From an uncultured Prevotellaceae bacterium (GTDB lineage: Bacteria; Bacteroidota; Bacteroidia; Bacteroidales; Bacteroidaceae): a stretch of DNA of 64,000 nt. The stretch is from assembly GCA_902786565.1 (NCBI GenBank), contig CADACW010000012.1, positions 25,491-89,490 on the forward strand. The letters are read 5' to 3'. Both the position numbers and the translations under genes were made by a program. Every line of letters starts with the position of its first letter. The first letter of the stretch is position 1. The notes below the pieces were generated by a model. It did not search any database, was not told where the DNA came from, and was given only the letters and a program-made list of their open reading frames with translations. Shown here piece after piece: positions 27,286 to 36,864 of this stretch.

Positions 27286-28520
27286 ATTAACGGCTGTACG
27301 TCGGAGAGGATTTGGCGGGTGGCCCCGGCCTTGCTCTGCACGTAGGCGGCGGCTTGGCGGCCCGCTTCGCTGCGGCTTTCGGGGTTGGCGGCAAAGCGTT
27401 GCATCAGGCGCTCAAAGTCATCGTAGCTGTCTATCTGGATGCCTCCGCCGCAATGCTTGAGTTCCTGGGCCTCCTGGAACTTCTCGTTGTTGGGGCCGAA
27501 GATGACGGGGGCACCCCATACGGCGGCTTCGAGGGTGTTGTGGATGCCCACGCCGAAGCCTCCCCCGACATAGCACACGTCGGCATAGCGATAGATGGTG
27601 GAGAGGAGTCCGAAGCAGTCGATGATGAGTGCCTGCGGCTCCTGAGTAGCGTTGGTGTCGTAGGTCTGATAGCGCTGCACGTACCAGCCTGCGAGCTGCC
27701 GCTCTATCTGTTGCAGATGGTCTTCGCCGATGACGTGAGGGGCGATGATGAGTTTCCATTCGGGGTGCTGGCGGAAATAGCGGATGAAGATTTCCTCGTC
27801 GGGCTGCCACGATGAGCCTGCCACGAAGACTTTACGTGTGGCTGCGCCCTGGCCAAGGAAATGGTCGACGACGGGCAGCTGGCGGGCCTGCTCCTTGACC
27901 TGGAGCACGCGGTCGAAGCGTGTGTCGCCGGTGATGGTGACGTTGGTGAGTCCGATGGTGGCGAGCAGCTGCCGGCTCTTCTCGTTCTGCACATAGAAGT
28001 GGGTGAAGCACTTGAGCACGCGCCCGTACTGCCGTCCGTACCAGCGGAAGAACACCTGTCCGTCGCGGAAGATGCTGCTCACGCTATAGACGGGGATGCC
28101 CCGCTTCTTGAGGATGAGGAGGTAGTTGTACCAGAACTCGTACTTGATGAAGAAAGCCACCTCGGGCTGTATCAGCCTGAGGAACCGCCGGGCATTGGTG
28201 GGCGTGTCAAGGGGCAAATAACAGATGATGTCGGCTCCCTCATAGTTCTTGCGCACCTCGTAGCCGGAGGGCGAGAAGAAGGTGAGGAGTATCTTCAGGT
28301 CGGGATGGTCACGCCGCAACTGTTCCATCAGGGGCCTGCCCTGCTCGAACTCTCCAAGCGAGGCGGCATGGAACCAGACATAGCGGGCGCCGGGCTCCAC
28401 CTTCTCCTTCAAGATGCGGAAGGCTTCGCGCTCGCCGCGCCACATCTTCCTCACCTTCTCGTTGAAGAGGCTGCAGACTGCCACCCCAAGCGTGTAAAGA
28501 TATAGTATAAGGTTGTACAT
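27258..28520 (-). CDS. waaA: 3-deoxy-D-manno-octulosonic acid (Kdo) transferase
   Basis: Glycosyltransferase family 30 enzyme that adds Kdo from CMP-Kdo to lipid A precursors at the inner membrane. N-terminal membrane anchor (YNLILYLYTLGVAVCSLF). Seen: FHAASLGEFEQGRPL (acceptor domain with the catalytic Glu), the LLTFFSPSGYEV strand, and C-terminal GGGFGVGIHNTLEAAVWGAPVIFGP, the nucleotide-binding motif of the family. 420 residues. ATG 28520 shares one base with the gltX stop (TGATG). The last eight or so residues (DKCHLSPR) are coded by the palindromic element, which also provides the TAA. Confidence 0.95.
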   Translation of the reverse strand: MYNLILYLYTLGVAVCSLFNEKVRKMWRGEREAFRILKEKVEPGARYVWFHAASLGEFEQGRPLMEQLRRDHPDLKILLTFFSPSGYEVRKNYEGADIICYLPLDTPTNARRFLRLIQPEVAFFIKYEFWYNYLLILKKRGIPVYSVSSIFRDGQVFFRWYGRQYGRVLKCFTHFYVQNEKSRQLLATIGLTNVTITGDTRFDRVLQVKEQARQLPVVDHFLGQGAATRKVFVAGSSWQPDEEIFIRYFRQHPEWKLIIAPHVIGEDHLQQIERQLAGWYVQRYQTYDTNATQEPQALIIDCFGLLSTIYRYADVCYVGGGFGVGIHNTLEAAVWGAPVIFGPNNEKFQEAQELKHCGGGIQIDSYDDFERLMQRFAANPESRSEAGRQAAAYVQSKAGATRQILSDVQPLIDKCHLSPR

Positions 28521-30049
28521 CAGCCCAAGGTCTCAATTGCTTTTAGCGTGCGTTTCAAAGTTTCTTCCTTTCCGAGGAAGGCTGAAATGTCGAACATTCC
28601 CGGACCCTTGCCCTCGCCAACGAGCGCCAGACGCCAAGCGTTCATAATGTTGCCAAGCTTATACTCCTTCTGCTCAATCCACGCGTGGACAATGTGCTCC
28701 TGGTTCTCAAGCGAGAAGTCGTCGATGCCCTCCAAGACGGCACACAGTTCGGTGAGCTGCTGGGCCGAGTCTTCCTTCCAGCGTTTCTTCACGGTCTTCT
28801 CGTCGTAGGCAGTGGGGGCCTCGAAGAAGAACGAGCAGAGCGGCCACAACTCCTTGACAAAGTTCACACGGTCTTTCATCATGGCCACCACTTGCGTGAT
28901 GCGCTCCAGCGAGTCGGTCACGCCGTGCTGACGGCACTCCGGCTCCCAAAGAGCAGCAATCTCCTCGGCACTCTTGCGCAGAATATACTCGTGATTGAAC
29001 CAAATGCCTTTCTCGTAGGCGAACTTCGCGCCGGCTTTAGAGCACTTGGTTATGTCGAAGAGGGGCACAAACTCGTCGAGCAGATACATTTCACGCTCGC
29101 CGCCGGGGTTCCAGCCCAGCAGGGCCAGGAAATTGACCACGGCCTCAGGGAAATAGCCCTGCTCACGGTAGCCGCTGCAGAACACCGGCTCGCCAGTCTT
29201 CTTGTCGGTGCCATGCCAGTCGAGGGGGAACACGGGGAAGCCCAGGCGGTCGCCGTCGCGCTTGCTCAACTTGCCCTTACCGTCGGGTTTGAGCAGCAAT
29301 GGCAGATGGGCAAAGCGGGGCATCGTGTCCTGCCAGCCGAAGGCCTGATAGAGCAGCACGTGCAGAGGGGCGCTGGGCAGCCACTCCTCGCCACGGATCA
29401 CATGGGTGATTTCCATCAAGTGGTCGTCGACGATGTTGGCCAGATGGTAGGTAGGCAACTGGTCGGCGCTCTTGAAGAGCACTTTGTCGTCGAGGGTGTC
29501 GCTCTTCACGTGCACCTCGCCACGAATCATGTCGTCCACCATCACTTCCTGTCCGGCATCAATCTTGAAGCGGACCACATACTGATGACCCTCGCCAATC
29601 AGACGCTCCACCTCTTCGGCGGGCAGCGTGAGCGAGTTGCGCATCATCGTGCGCGTGGCGTTATCATATTGGAAATTCTGAATCTCCTGACGCTTGGCCT
29701 CCAGCTCCTCAGGGGTGTCGAAGGCAATATAGGCCTTGCCGGCATCGAGCAGCAGCTGCACATACTTCTTGTAGATATCGCGGCGCTCGCTCTGACGGTA
29801 TGGGCCGTAGTTACCGCCGAAAGACACACCCTCGTCGAACTTGATGCCCAACCAATTGAAGGCCTCCAGAATATAGGCTTCGGCACCGGGCACGAAACGG
29901 GTAGAGTCGGTGTCTTCGATGCGGAACACCAAGTCGCCGCCATGCTGACGTGCAAAAAGGTAATTATACAGGGCGGTGCGCACACCGCCGATATGGAGGG
30001 GGCCTGTAGGACTGGGAGCGAAACGCACCCTTACTTTTTTGTCTGCCAT
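28520..30049 (-). CDS. gltX: Glutamyl-tRNA synthetase
   Basis: Class I synthetase charging tRNA-Glu. HIGH motif variant [14 protein letters not shown] at residues about 14-27, [10 protein letters not shown], and the KMSKS equivalent KLSKRDGD near residue 261. Length 509 residues is standard for bacterial GltX. The first ATG (30049) follows a perfect promoter. waaA is directly downstream, overlapping by one base, so lipopolysaccharide core synthesis and tRNA charging share a transcript here. Confidence 0.96.
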   Translation of the reverse strand: MADKKVRVRFAPSPTGPLHIGGVRTALYNYLFARQHGGDLVFRIEDTDSTRFVPGAEAYILEAFNWLGIKFDEGVSFGGNYGPYRQSERRDIYKKYVQLLLDAGKAYIAFDTPEELEAKRQEIQNFQYDNATRTMMRNSLTLPAEEVERLIGEGHQYVVRFKIDAGQEVMVDDMIRGEVHVKSDTLDDKVLFKSADQLPTYHLANIVDDHLMEITHVIRGEEWLPSAPLHVLLYQAFGWQDTMPRFAHLPLLLKPDGKGKLSKRDGDRLGFPVFPLDWHGTDKKTGEPVFCSGYREQGYFPEAVVNFLALLGWNPGGEREMYLLDEFVPLFDITKCSKAGAKFAYEKGIWFNHEYILRKSAEEIAALWEPECRQHGVTDSLERITQVVAMMKDRVNFVKELWPLCSFFFEAPTAYDEKTVKKRWKEDSAQQLTELCAVLEGIDDFSLENQEHIVHAWIEQKEYKLGNIMNAWRLALVGEGKGPGMFDISAFLGKEETLKRTLKAIETLG

Positions 30050-30078
30050 CTATGTCTCGTTTTTTCGATTTTTGCCTG

Positions 30079-30110
30079 CAAAGGTACACAAAATTGGCCA
30101 TATCGCCAAA
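30079..30110 (-). promoter_or_regulatory. Promoter of gltX-waaA
   Basis: Minus strand TTTG (30110-30107), 20 bp, TACCTTTG (30086-30079). Full match to the Bacteroidetes consensus. Confidence 0.75.
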
Positions 30111-30168
30111 CAATCGGGGCAAATGTTGCCACAAAAGGGTAAAAATATCAAAAGAAACGGACAAAATG

Positions 30169-30199
30169 TTTGGTAATTTACAAAAAAGCAGTAACTTTG
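30169..30199 (+). promoter_or_regulatory. Promoter of psd-pssA
   Basis: TTTG (30169-30172), 19 bp, TAACTTTG (30192-30199), 39 bp before the psd ATG. Confidence 0.75.
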
Positions 30200-30238
30200 C
30201 ACACGAATTTGCGTTAAGCAGATTTGGCTATCCAAACC

Positions 30239-30928
30239 ATGGGAGAAAGAATTCGAAAACTAAAGAAAATAAGAATACACCGCGAAGGAACGGACGAGTT
30301 GCTCTACGGATTGTTTTTTATTATTGCTGTAGGTGTGGTGCTTTGGCGTTCTTTCGAAACACCAGTCCCCTTTGCGTTGTTTATTGCCGTCTTCGGCATC
30401 GTATGGCTGTTGATGCTCAATTTCTATCGCTGCCCCATCCGTTATTTTACCGGCGACACGGAGAAAGTGGTCGTGGCACCTGCCGATGGAAAGATAGTGG
30501 TGATTGAAGAGACGGAGGAGAACGTGTATTTCAAGGACCGCCGACTGCTCATCAGCATCTTCATGAGTCCGCTCAACGTCCATGCCAACTGGTTCCCGGT
30601 GGACGGACAGGTGAAGTTTGTCAAACACTTTGACGGCAACTACCACAAGGCTTGGCTTCCGAAGGCCAGCGAAGAAAACGAGCATGCCGACATCATGATA
30701 GAGACACCTGACGGACAAGAAATCTTGGTGCGCCAGATAGCCGGAGCCATGGCCCGGCGCATCGTCACCTACGCCAAGTCGCAGGAAGACTGTTACATCG
30801 ACGAGCATCTGGGCTTCATCAAACTGGGCTCACGCGTGGATGTCTATCTTCCCTTGGGAACTGAGGCAAAGGTAAAGATGGGCCAGAGCACTACCGGCGA
30901 CCAGACTGTCATAGCTCGCCTGGCATGA
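30239..30928 (+). CDS. psd: Phosphatidylserine decarboxylase proenzyme
   Basis: Decarboxylates phosphatidylserine to phosphatidylethanolamine at the inner membrane. I chose ATG 30239 ([10 protein letters not shown]), giving 229 residues; the longer frame uses a TTG. N-terminal hydrophobic segment ([16 protein letters not shown]). Seen: [25 protein letters not shown], and the self-cleavage site [10 protein letters not shown] near the C-terminus, where the serine becomes the pyruvoyl group. The short form belongs to the PSD-A-like group. The stop overlaps the pssA ATG, so consecutive pathway steps are coupled. Confidence 0.95.
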   Translation: MGERIRKLKKIRIHREGTDELLYGLFFIIAVGVVLWRSFETPVPFALFIAVFGIVWLLMLNFYRCPIRYFTGDTEKVVVAPADGKIVVIEETEENVYFKDRRLLISIFMSPLNVHANWFPVDGQVKFVKHFDGNYHKAWLPKASEENEHADIMIETPDGQEILVRQIAGAMARRIVTYAKSQEDCYIDEHLGFIKLGSRVDVYLPLGTEAKVKMGQSTTGDQTVIARLA

Positions 30929-31647
30929 CTCGTCTACCCTCAATAATGACATTAAATCTAAGACAATTGAAGAAGCATATACCCAACACCATTACCTGTT
31001 GCAACCTCATTTCAGGATGCATAGCCACTTATTTCGCATTTCAGGGCAACTATGCTGAAGCCCTGCTCTTCATCATCCTCGGAGCCGTCTTCGATTTCTT
31101 CGACGGTATGACGGCGCGCCTGCTCCATGTCAGTTCGCCCATCGGGAAAGAACTTGACTCGCTGGCCGACTGCATCACTTTCGGCTTTGCCCCCTCGGCA
31201 GTGGTGTTCAGTTATCTCTGCACCTTCCACATCCATCAGGTGTGGGTGCCTTTCCTCTCATTCGTGATGGCGGCTTTCTCGGCATTGAGGCTGGCCAAGT
31301 TCAACCTTGACGAGCGTCAGGCACTGGGCTTCATCGGACTGCCTACACCTGCCAACGCCCTGTTTTGGGCCGCCCTCATCACCGGCATCAGCCAGAGTTC
31401 CTTCGCCATGCCCCCTTACACTATATATATATTGGTGTGCTTGCTGGCTGTCAGCTGCTACCTGTTGGTGAGCGAGATACCAATGTTTGCTTTGAAGTTC
31501 AAGACATGGGGCTGGAAAGGCAACGAGGTGAAGTATATCTTTGTGGCCAGCTGTCTGCCATTGCTGTTTCTTGGCGTCTTCGGCCTGTCGGTCATCATCG
31601 CGTGGTATGTATTGCTGTCGGTGTTCACCCAGCAGAAGTTGCAATAA
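30925..31647 (+). CDS. pssA: CDP-diacylglycerol-serine O-phosphatidyltransferase
   Basis: Makes phosphatidylserine, the substrate of the psd product. CDP-alcohol phosphatidyltransferase signature [11 protein letters not shown] followed by GKELDSLAD (the D-x2-DG-x2-AR-x8-G-x3-D-x3-D pattern). Six or more hydrophobic helices. 240 residues. Starts at ATG 30925 overlapping the psd stop (ATGA); a second in-frame ATG at 30946 is possible. Confidence 0.94.
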   Translation: MTRLPSIMTLNLRQLKKHIPNTITCCNLISGCIATYFAFQGNYAEALLFIILGAVFDFFDGMTARLLHVSSPIGKELDSLADCITFGFAPSAVVFSYLCTFHIHQVWVPFLSFVMAAFSALRLAKFNLDERQALGFIGLPTPANALFWAALITGISQSSFAMPPYTIYILVCLLAVSCYLLVSEIPMFALKFKTWGWKGNEVKYIFVASCLPLLFLGVFGLSVIIAWYVLLSVFTQQKLQ

Positions 31648-31665
31648 CCCCAATCAAGTAGGCCT

Positions 31666-32043
31666 ATGAACTTTTTCCTCTTTATTTTCTTCGCACTGCT
31701 CGTTTTCGTCACCATCGGCATGTTGGTGGTGTTCTACTATGTGCGCAAGGGCATCCGCTTTTTCAGGCGAATGAGCAATGGAGAGATGACCGAAGAAGAG
31801 TTTCAGCATCTGGCCAACAAGCACTTCCGGGGCAGCACGAAAGACGGAGACAATTTTGACAAAGACTACTTCAAGGGCCACGCTTGGCAGCGCGGTGCCA
31901 ACCGGCAGCAGCAGTCTGCACAGCATGTGCGTACCACACGCACGGCCAACGGGGTGACGATTGTGGACCGCCGCAATCCTGACGACATTGAAAAGAAGAT
32001 ATTCACCAAAGACGAGGGGGAATACGTAGACTTCACAGAATGA
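31666..32043 (+). CDS. DUF4834-type small membrane protein
   Basis: 125 residues. One N-terminal transmembrane helix (FFLFIFFALLVFVTIGMLVVFYYV), then a polar cytoplasmic or periplasmic tail containing GVTIVDRRNPDDIEKKIFTKDEGEYVDF. That C-terminal motif is characteristic of the Bacteroidetes family annotated DUF4834, commonly found next to phospholipid or queuosine genes. Function unknown. The stop overlaps the queE ATG. Confidence 0.75.
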   Translation: MNFFLFIFFALLVFVTIGMLVVFYYVRKGIRFFRRMSNGEMTEEEFQHLANKHFRGSTKDGDNFDKDYFKGHAWQRGANRQQQSAQHVRTTRTANGVTIVDRRNPDDIEKKIFTKDEGEYVDFTE

Positions 32044-32675
32044 ACGCAGAACCGGCCATACGCACATACAAGGTTAACGACATTTTCTACTCGCTGCAGG
32101 GAGAAGGTCGGAATACTGGCAAGGCTGCTGTTTTCGTGCGCTTTGCGGGCTGCAATCTCCGCTGTCCTTTCTGCGATACCGACTTCGACGCCTTCCGGCT
32201 GATGACGGCCAGGGATATTGTGGCTGACATCCGAAAGGAGAGTCCGACTGCCGAAGGCACATTGCCCATCGTGGTGCTTACCGGCGGAGAACCGACACTG
32301 CAGGCCGACGAGGCCCTGACAGGACTGCTGCATCAAGCTGGCTACACCGTGGCGATGGAGAGCAACGGCACCCTGCCGCCGCCAAAGGGCATCGACTGGC
32401 TCACCATTTCACCCAAGGACTGGAGCCGCGACTTTTCCCACTATCATTGTGACGAACTGAAAATTGTGTTTGACGAGGAGACACCCCGCCGACTGGCAGG
32501 ACATGAGCCGTTCAGCGCTCACGGCGGCAATGGCCCCCTACTCTATCTGCAACCTTGCGACACGGGCGACCCTGAACGCAACAAGCGCATCACTGCCGCC
32601 TGTGTGGCATACATCAAGCAGCACCCCAAGTGGCGCCTGTCGCTACAAATCCACAAGCTGATAGGCATCGACTAA
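32040..32675 (+). CDS. queE: 7-carboxy-7-deazaguanine synthase
   Basis: Radical SAM enzyme of queuosine/7-deazaguanine synthesis. The cluster motif is GCNLRCPFCDTDF (C-x3-C-x2-C) near residue 37, preceded by YSLQGEGRNTG (substrate Mg site). LTGGEPTLQ and the SAM-binding AMESNGT segment follow. 211 residues, slightly short but usual for the family. ATG 32040 is coupled to the upstream stop. The folE product (13.5 kb) feeds the same pathway; queC and queD were not seen in this window. Confidence 0.93.
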   Translation: MNAEPAIRTYKVNDIFYSLQGEGRNTGKAAVFVRFAGCNLRCPFCDTDFDAFRLMTARDIVADIRKESPTAEGTLPIVVLTGGEPTLQADEALTGLLHQAGYTVAMESNGTLPPPKGIDWLTISPKDWSRDFSHYHCDELKIVFDEETPRRLAGHEPFSAHGGNGPLLYLQPCDTGDPERNKRITAACVAYIKQHPKWRLSLQIHKLIGID

Positions 32676-32695
32676 GAAGCTATGCGTCATTATAT

Positions 32696-34201
32696 ATGAG
32701 CTTACAAGGCGTTTTGTTCCTTCTGTACCAAGTGGTGGTTATAGCAACCATCATCCACGTGGTTATGGACAATCGCCAACCGGCCAAGACGGTGGCATGG
32801 GCTCTGGTCATCTACTTTGTGCCGCTGGTTGGCATCATTGCCTACATCTTTTTCGGCATCAACACCCGAAAGGAGCGACTGGTGAGCCAGCGCTCCATCG
32901 ACCAGCTGACCAAGCGCTCCATGCTTCAGTTTGCCGAGCAGCAGTCGCTGCAACTCCCAGAAACATACAAACCTGTCATTGAGTTGTTTATCAACGAGGG
33001 GCTCTCGTTGCCCTTTAGCGGGAACAAGATAGACATTCTGACCAATGGCTACGATTTCTTCACCTCGCTGCTCCACGACATTGCCCAAGCCAAGAGCCAT
33101 ATCCACATCGACATCTACATCTTTGAAGACGATGCCCTGGGGAGTCTCGTTGCCGATGCCCTGATAGCCAAGTCGCGCAAGGGCGTCGAAGTGCGCCTTG
33201 TCTACGACGACGTGGGCTGCTGGCAGGTGAAAAACAGTTTCTTCGAGCGCCTGCGCGTCGAAGGCATCGAGGCCGAGCCGTTCATGCCCGTGCGGTTCCC
33301 GTCGTTTGCCCGTCGCGCCAACTACCGCAACCACCGCAAACTCTTCGTCATCGACGGCAAAGTGGGCTATGTTGGGGGCATGAACATCGCCCTGCGCTAT
33401 GTGAAGGGAAGGAACGCCGGCAAGGCTTCGGACCGGACGGCGGCAGACAATTGGCGAGACACGATGTTGCGCATCGAGGGCAAGGGCGTCTACTCGCTGC
33501 AGCGGGCCTTCCTGATGGACTGGTATTTCGTGGACCGCACCCTATTAAGCGACCGCAAGTACTATCCCTCGGCCGACTTTCTCCCGACATCCCCCACGAA
33601 TCTGTCCACAGCCTCCACGAGTCTGCCCACAGCCTCCACGGGTCTGTCCACAGCCATTCTGCAGACGGTCACCAGCGGCCCCACATCGCCCTACCCTGAG
33701 ATTATGCAGGGCTATGTGCGCATCATCATGGGGGCCCGGAACTATGTCTACATAGAGACGCCCTACTTCCTGCCTACGGTGTTGGTGCTCTACGCTCTGA
33801 AATGTGCCGCACAGTCGGGTGTCGACGTAAGGTTGCTCGTTCCGCAGAAGGGCGATGCACGGTTTACCGAGTGGGCCAGCCGCAGCTATCTTCGCGAAGT
33901 GGCCGAAGCTGGCGTACAGGTGAGCCTATATACGCCAGGATTCCTCCACTCCAAACTGATGGTTTGCGACGACGGGGTGTGCAGTTGCGGCTCCACGAAC
34001 ATTGACTTCCGCTCATTCGAGAACAATTTCGAGGCCAATGTCTTCATCTTCGATGCCGAAACCACCCGCCGGCTGAAGGCCACGTTCCTTCAGGACGAGA
34101 GCAACTCTGTGCCCTGGAGCCAGCAGAGCGAAAGGGTGTCGCCCAAATTCCTCCCCAAGCTCGGTGAGTCGCTGGCCCGTCTCTTTTCGCCTTTACTCTA
34201 A
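32696..34201 (+). CDS. cls: Cardiolipin synthase (PLD family)
   Basis: Membrane-bound phospholipase-D-type transferase forming cardiolipin from phosphatidylglycerol. Start ATG 32696 (MSLQGVLFLLYQ); the frame opens upstream inside queE but only from a GTG. Two N-terminal transmembrane helices, then two HKD motifs: HRKLFVIDGKVGYVGGMN near residue 215 and HSKLMVCDDGVCSCGSTN near residue 420. Between them lies a Ser/Thr-rich tract of three 7-residue repeats (TNLSTAS-type) that most synthases lack. 501 residues. Fits with psd and pssA as a phospholipid synthesis cluster. Confidence 0.93.
   Translation: MSLQGVLFLLYQVVVIATIIHVVMDNRQPAKTVAWALVIYFVPLVGIIAYIFFGINTRKERLVSQRSIDQLTKRSMLQFAEQQSLQLPETYKPVIELFINEGLSLPFSGNKIDILTNGYDFFTSLLHDIAQAKSHIHIDIYIFEDDALGSLVADALIAKSRKGVEVRLVYDDVGCWQVKNSFFERLRVEGIEAEPFMPVRFPSFARRANYRNHRKLFVIDGKVGYVGGMNIALRYVKGRNAGKASDRTAADNWRDTMLRIEGKGVYSLQRAFLMDWYFVDRTLLSDRKYYPSADFLPTSPTNLSTASTSLPTASTGLSTAILQTVTSGPTSPYPEIMQGYVRIIMGARNYVYIETPYFLPTVLVLYALKCAAQSGVDVRLLVPQKGDARFTEWASRSYLREVAEAGVQVSLYTPGFLHSKLMVCDDGVCSCGSTNIDFRSFENNFEANVFIFDAETTRRLKATFLQDESNSVPWSQQSERVSPKFLPKLGESLARLFSPLL
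33596..33658 (+). repeat. Three tandem 21-bp repeats inside cls
   Basis: Units 33596-33616, 33617-33637 and 33638-33658 share ACGnnTCTGnCCACAGCC. They code TNLSTAS, TSLPTAS and TGLSTAI. Length is a multiple of three so the frame is kept. Preceded by another Pro/Thr-rich stretch. Confidence 0.85.
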
Positions 34202-34217
34202 TCCAAGGGTTGCCCTT

Positions 34218-36179
34218 CTACACCAGCGTGGCATACTCGCTGCTGTAGCGCAGCATCTGGTGGTCGTAAGCCTCCGTATAGTCCACATAGAGGTCGGCAA
34301 TTTCGCCCTTTTCATCGAAGATGGGCAGCAGTCGCGGATTGATGAATCCCTTGTAGGGCGCCAGGCCCAACCGCTCATAGCGCGTCAACACCTCGTCGTG
34401 GAGCGTGGCATCCACCTTAATGCCATAGCGTTCCACCAACTGGCGGGCATCGTCGAAGCAGCCTTCACTCTTGATGCGCTGCACCTCTGCCAAAAGTGAT
34501 GCCACCAGCTGGCGCAATCGCTCATAATTATTTATCTGTAAGTAAGTTTTACCATCTTTCTTCAACAGACGCATTGCGTCGGCTCCGTGCTCCAGACACC
34601 AGCGGGCTATCAGGGCACGGTTGCGCATGTGAGCCTCTTCTATCTCATGTCCACGCTCTATCCTGACGAGTTGGGTCATCAGACCATTCATCATATAGGT
34701 ATAGTAGTGGGCTTTATACGCCTCATTATCGGGCAGCAGGCCCAGTTCCACCATCTTTTTATCGGCCATATAGTAGAGGCCGAAGAGGTCGGCGCGGGCC
34801 TCCTCGATAGTATTGCCGTAGGCTTTCAACGCATCGGGCGAAACGCCGGGCAGCAACTGGCCACTGCCATGCCCCAAACACTCATGCAAATCGGTATGAA
34901 GGTCATCGCACGCATCACCATATTTATCTATCAATGAGAGTGTTTCTTCGTCAATAACAAACTCCTCCTTGAACCCATTTCCATGGGCCGCCTTGTTGTA
35001 GGCATCGGTGATATTGCTGATGGTGATGCTCTTCGAGCCATAGCGTGCCCTGATCCAGTCGGCATTGGGCAGATTGATGCCAATGGCTGTCGAGGGATAT
35101 TCGTCGCCGCCGAGCATGGCCGCACAGATGACACGGGCCGAAACTCCCCTCACCACTGGTTTGCGGAAGCGGGGATCTACGGGCGAATGGTCCTCAAACC
35201 ACTGGGCGTTGTCGCTGATGGTCTGTGTGCGGTGGGTGGCCTCCTCATCGACATACTCCACCAGCCCCTCCCACGAGCCTTTCAGGCCCAGCGGATCGCC
35301 ATAAACCTCGATGAAACCGTTGATAAAGTCGACATCGCCCTCCAAACATTGCAACCAAGCTATGGAATATTCATCGAAATGTTTGAGGTCGCCAGTCGTG
35401 TAATAGAGTATCAGCAATTTTATGACTTGCCTCTGCTGCTCATTCTCTGCCACATCGGCAGCCTTCTCCAGCCAGTAGACAATGTGGCGTATGGCGTTGG
35501 CATAAAGGCCATCGACCGACCATGTTTTCTCTTCAAGATGCCCTTCATTCTTCGTCAATGTAGAGTTGAGACCATACGAGGGCGCTTCGTCGCCACCGCT
35601 GTCTCTGAGTGCTTTGTAGAATTGTTCGGCCTCTTCCTGCGTCACGCCTTGATAGAAATTACAGGCCGAAGTGGCCACCAAGTCGCAGCCGTCGGCCTTG
35701 TTCACCCGCTTGGCCATCACGGCCGGGTCGAAGATGACAGGCACCAGTTCGTCGGCCAAATCGTCGACGGTCTGCCCATCTGCCAGCGGCAGTTTCTCCG
35801 CATCCACCGTGTGCATGGCCTGGCGCAGGAACTCCTGGCTGAATCCGGGGACAAACTTGTCGCAGCCATAATGATGGTGTATGCCGCTGGAGAACCACAG
35901 GCGCTTCAGATAGACGGTCATTGCCTTGAAGTCGTCGCTCTCGTGGCCAATTCGGAGGTCGGTGTAAATTGTCTCCAGCGTTTTCCTGATGCGCAAGTTG
36001 TAGGCGCCAAACTGGTCGAAAGTGATGTCGCGCCCGAAGAGAGTGGCCTGGCTGAGACAGTACACCAACTGCTTCTGCCTGGCCGTGAGGCGCTCCAGCC
36101 CATTCAGCCGGTAGCGCAGCATCTGAATGTCGGCGAACCGCTCGTCTACATATCGAAAACCGTCCTGTCCGGTACTCAT
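34218..36179 (-). CDS. Dipeptidyl-peptidase III (M49 metallopeptidase)
   Basis: Zinc exopeptidase removing dipeptides from the N-terminus of short peptides. Zinc motif HECLGHGSG near residue 437 (HExxGH of family M49) and the second zinc motif EEARADLFGLYY about 25 residues later. The HECLGH form matches Bacteroides-type DPP III. 653 residues, the usual bacterial length. No signal peptide, so it is probably cytosolic. Convergent with cls, and 5 bp after the AraC-type gene on the same strand. Confidence 0.92.
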   Translation of the reverse strand: MSTGQDGFRYVDERFADIQMLRYRLNGLERLTARQKQLVYCLSQATLFGRDITFDQFGAYNLRIRKTLETIYTDLRIGHESDDFKAMTVYLKRLWFSSGIHHHYGCDKFVPGFSQEFLRQAMHTVDAEKLPLADGQTVDDLADELVPVIFDPAVMAKRVNKADGCDLVATSACNFYQGVTQEEAEQFYKALRDSGGDEAPSYGLNSTLTKNEGHLEEKTWSVDGLYANAIRHIVYWLEKAADVAENEQQRQVIKLLILYYTTGDLKHFDEYSIAWLQCLEGDVDFINGFIEVYGDPLGLKGSWEGLVEYVDEEATHRTQTISDNAQWFEDHSPVDPRFRKPVVRGVSARVICAAMLGGDEYPSTAIGINLPNADWIRARYGSKSITISNITDAYNKAAHGNGFKEEFVIDEETLSLIDKYGDACDDLHTDLHECLGHGSGQLLPGVSPDALKAYGNTIEEARADLFGLYYMADKKMVELGLLPDNEAYKAHYYTYMMNGLMTQLVRIERGHEIEEAHMRNRALIARWCLEHGADAMRLLKKDGKTYLQINNYERLRQLVASLLAEVQRIKSEGCFDDARQLVERYGIKVDATLHDEVLTRYERLGLAPYKGFINPRLLPIFDEKGEIADLYVDYTEAYDHQMLRYSSEYATLV

Positions 36180-36184
36180 AGGCC

Positions 36185-36640
36185 TTAAAACGTTACTCTC
36201 TTTTTCCTTGCCGACTTTGTGGGCTGAACCACCACGTGCTGCTGTTTGTAGTCACGCGGGGTGATGCCTGTGAGCCGGTAGAACGAGGCATAGAACGACT
36301 GGCGGTTGGCAAACCCCACCATATCGCTCACCTCCTCAATTCGCAAGTCCTGGTAGCGTTTGTCCACAAGAATAGACATGGCCTCTTCAATACGGTACTT
36401 GTTGATGAACGAGGTGTAGTTCATGTGGAACTTCACGTTCACCACGGCAGAGATGTAACGGGTGTTCGTACCCAGGTCGGCAGCCAGCTGGCGGGCAGAA
36501 TAGTTCTTGTCTTTGTACTTCTTCTGCATCACGATGACATCAAGAATCTTGTCCTTGAGCTCATCCATCACCTGCGGGCTGACAAGCGCCCTGTAGTTGG
36601 CCTCCTTCTCTTTTTTTTCGGTGATGTTATACTTACTCAT
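36185..36640 (-). CDS. AraC-type DNA-binding protein
   Basis: 151 residues. Two helix-turn-helix motifs in the order of the AraC DNA-binding domain: YSARQLAADLGTNTRYISAVVN and LRIEEVSDMVGFANRQSFYASFYRLTGITPRDYKQQH. There is only a short N-terminal region (about 45 residues) and no sensor domain, so it may be the DNA-binding output of another signal or a constitutive regulator. Basic C-terminus (KSARKKRVTF). It sits 5 bp upstream of the DPP III gene, which it might control together with the divergent purU. Confidence 0.88.
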   Translation of the reverse strand: MSKYNITEKKEKEANYRALVSPQVMDELKDKILDVIVMQKKYKDKNYSARQLAADLGTNTRYISAVVNVKFHMNYTSFINKYRIEEAMSILVDKRYQDLRIEEVSDMVGFANRQSFYASFYRLTGITPRDYKQQHVVVQPTKSARKKRVTF

Positions 36641-36683
36641 AGCTAAAAATAATTATAATGGTTAAAGATTACGGATTAGAGTG

Positions 36684-36691
36684 CAAATATA
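36684..36691 (-). promoter_or_regulatory. Candidate -7 box for the AraC-type gene
   Basis: TATATTTG on the minus strand (36691-36684), 43 bp before the ATG. A TTTG exists only 12 bp further up, so the -33 match is poor. Confidence 0.4.
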
Positions 36692-36803
36692 GTAAAAACT
36701 TTTCAAATTAGGAACTTAATACATATTTTTTAACTAAAAAAGTTCATTTTTTTTGAGTTTATTACCTAAAAGGCTTCCACTTCCACGGAAAAGCCCAAAT
36801 TAA

Positions 36804-36835
36804 TTTGGCGATTCTACCGCTTTTTAGTAACTTTG
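36804..36835 (+). promoter_or_regulatory. Promoter of purU
   Basis: TTTG (36804-36807), 20 bp, TAACTTTG (36828-36835), 29 bp before the ATG. Confidence 0.75.
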
Positions 36836-36864
36836 CAGCCCAAAACAGGAACAACTCAAAAAAA

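Noticed and set aside
28685-30142. 485-residue plus-strand frame opposite gltX
   Set aside because: Shadow of gltX; no motifs, and gltX has a complete synthetase signature and promoter.
34983-36188. 401-residue plus-strand frame opposite the DPP III gene
   Set aside because: Shadow frame; DPP III has both zinc motifs on the other strand.
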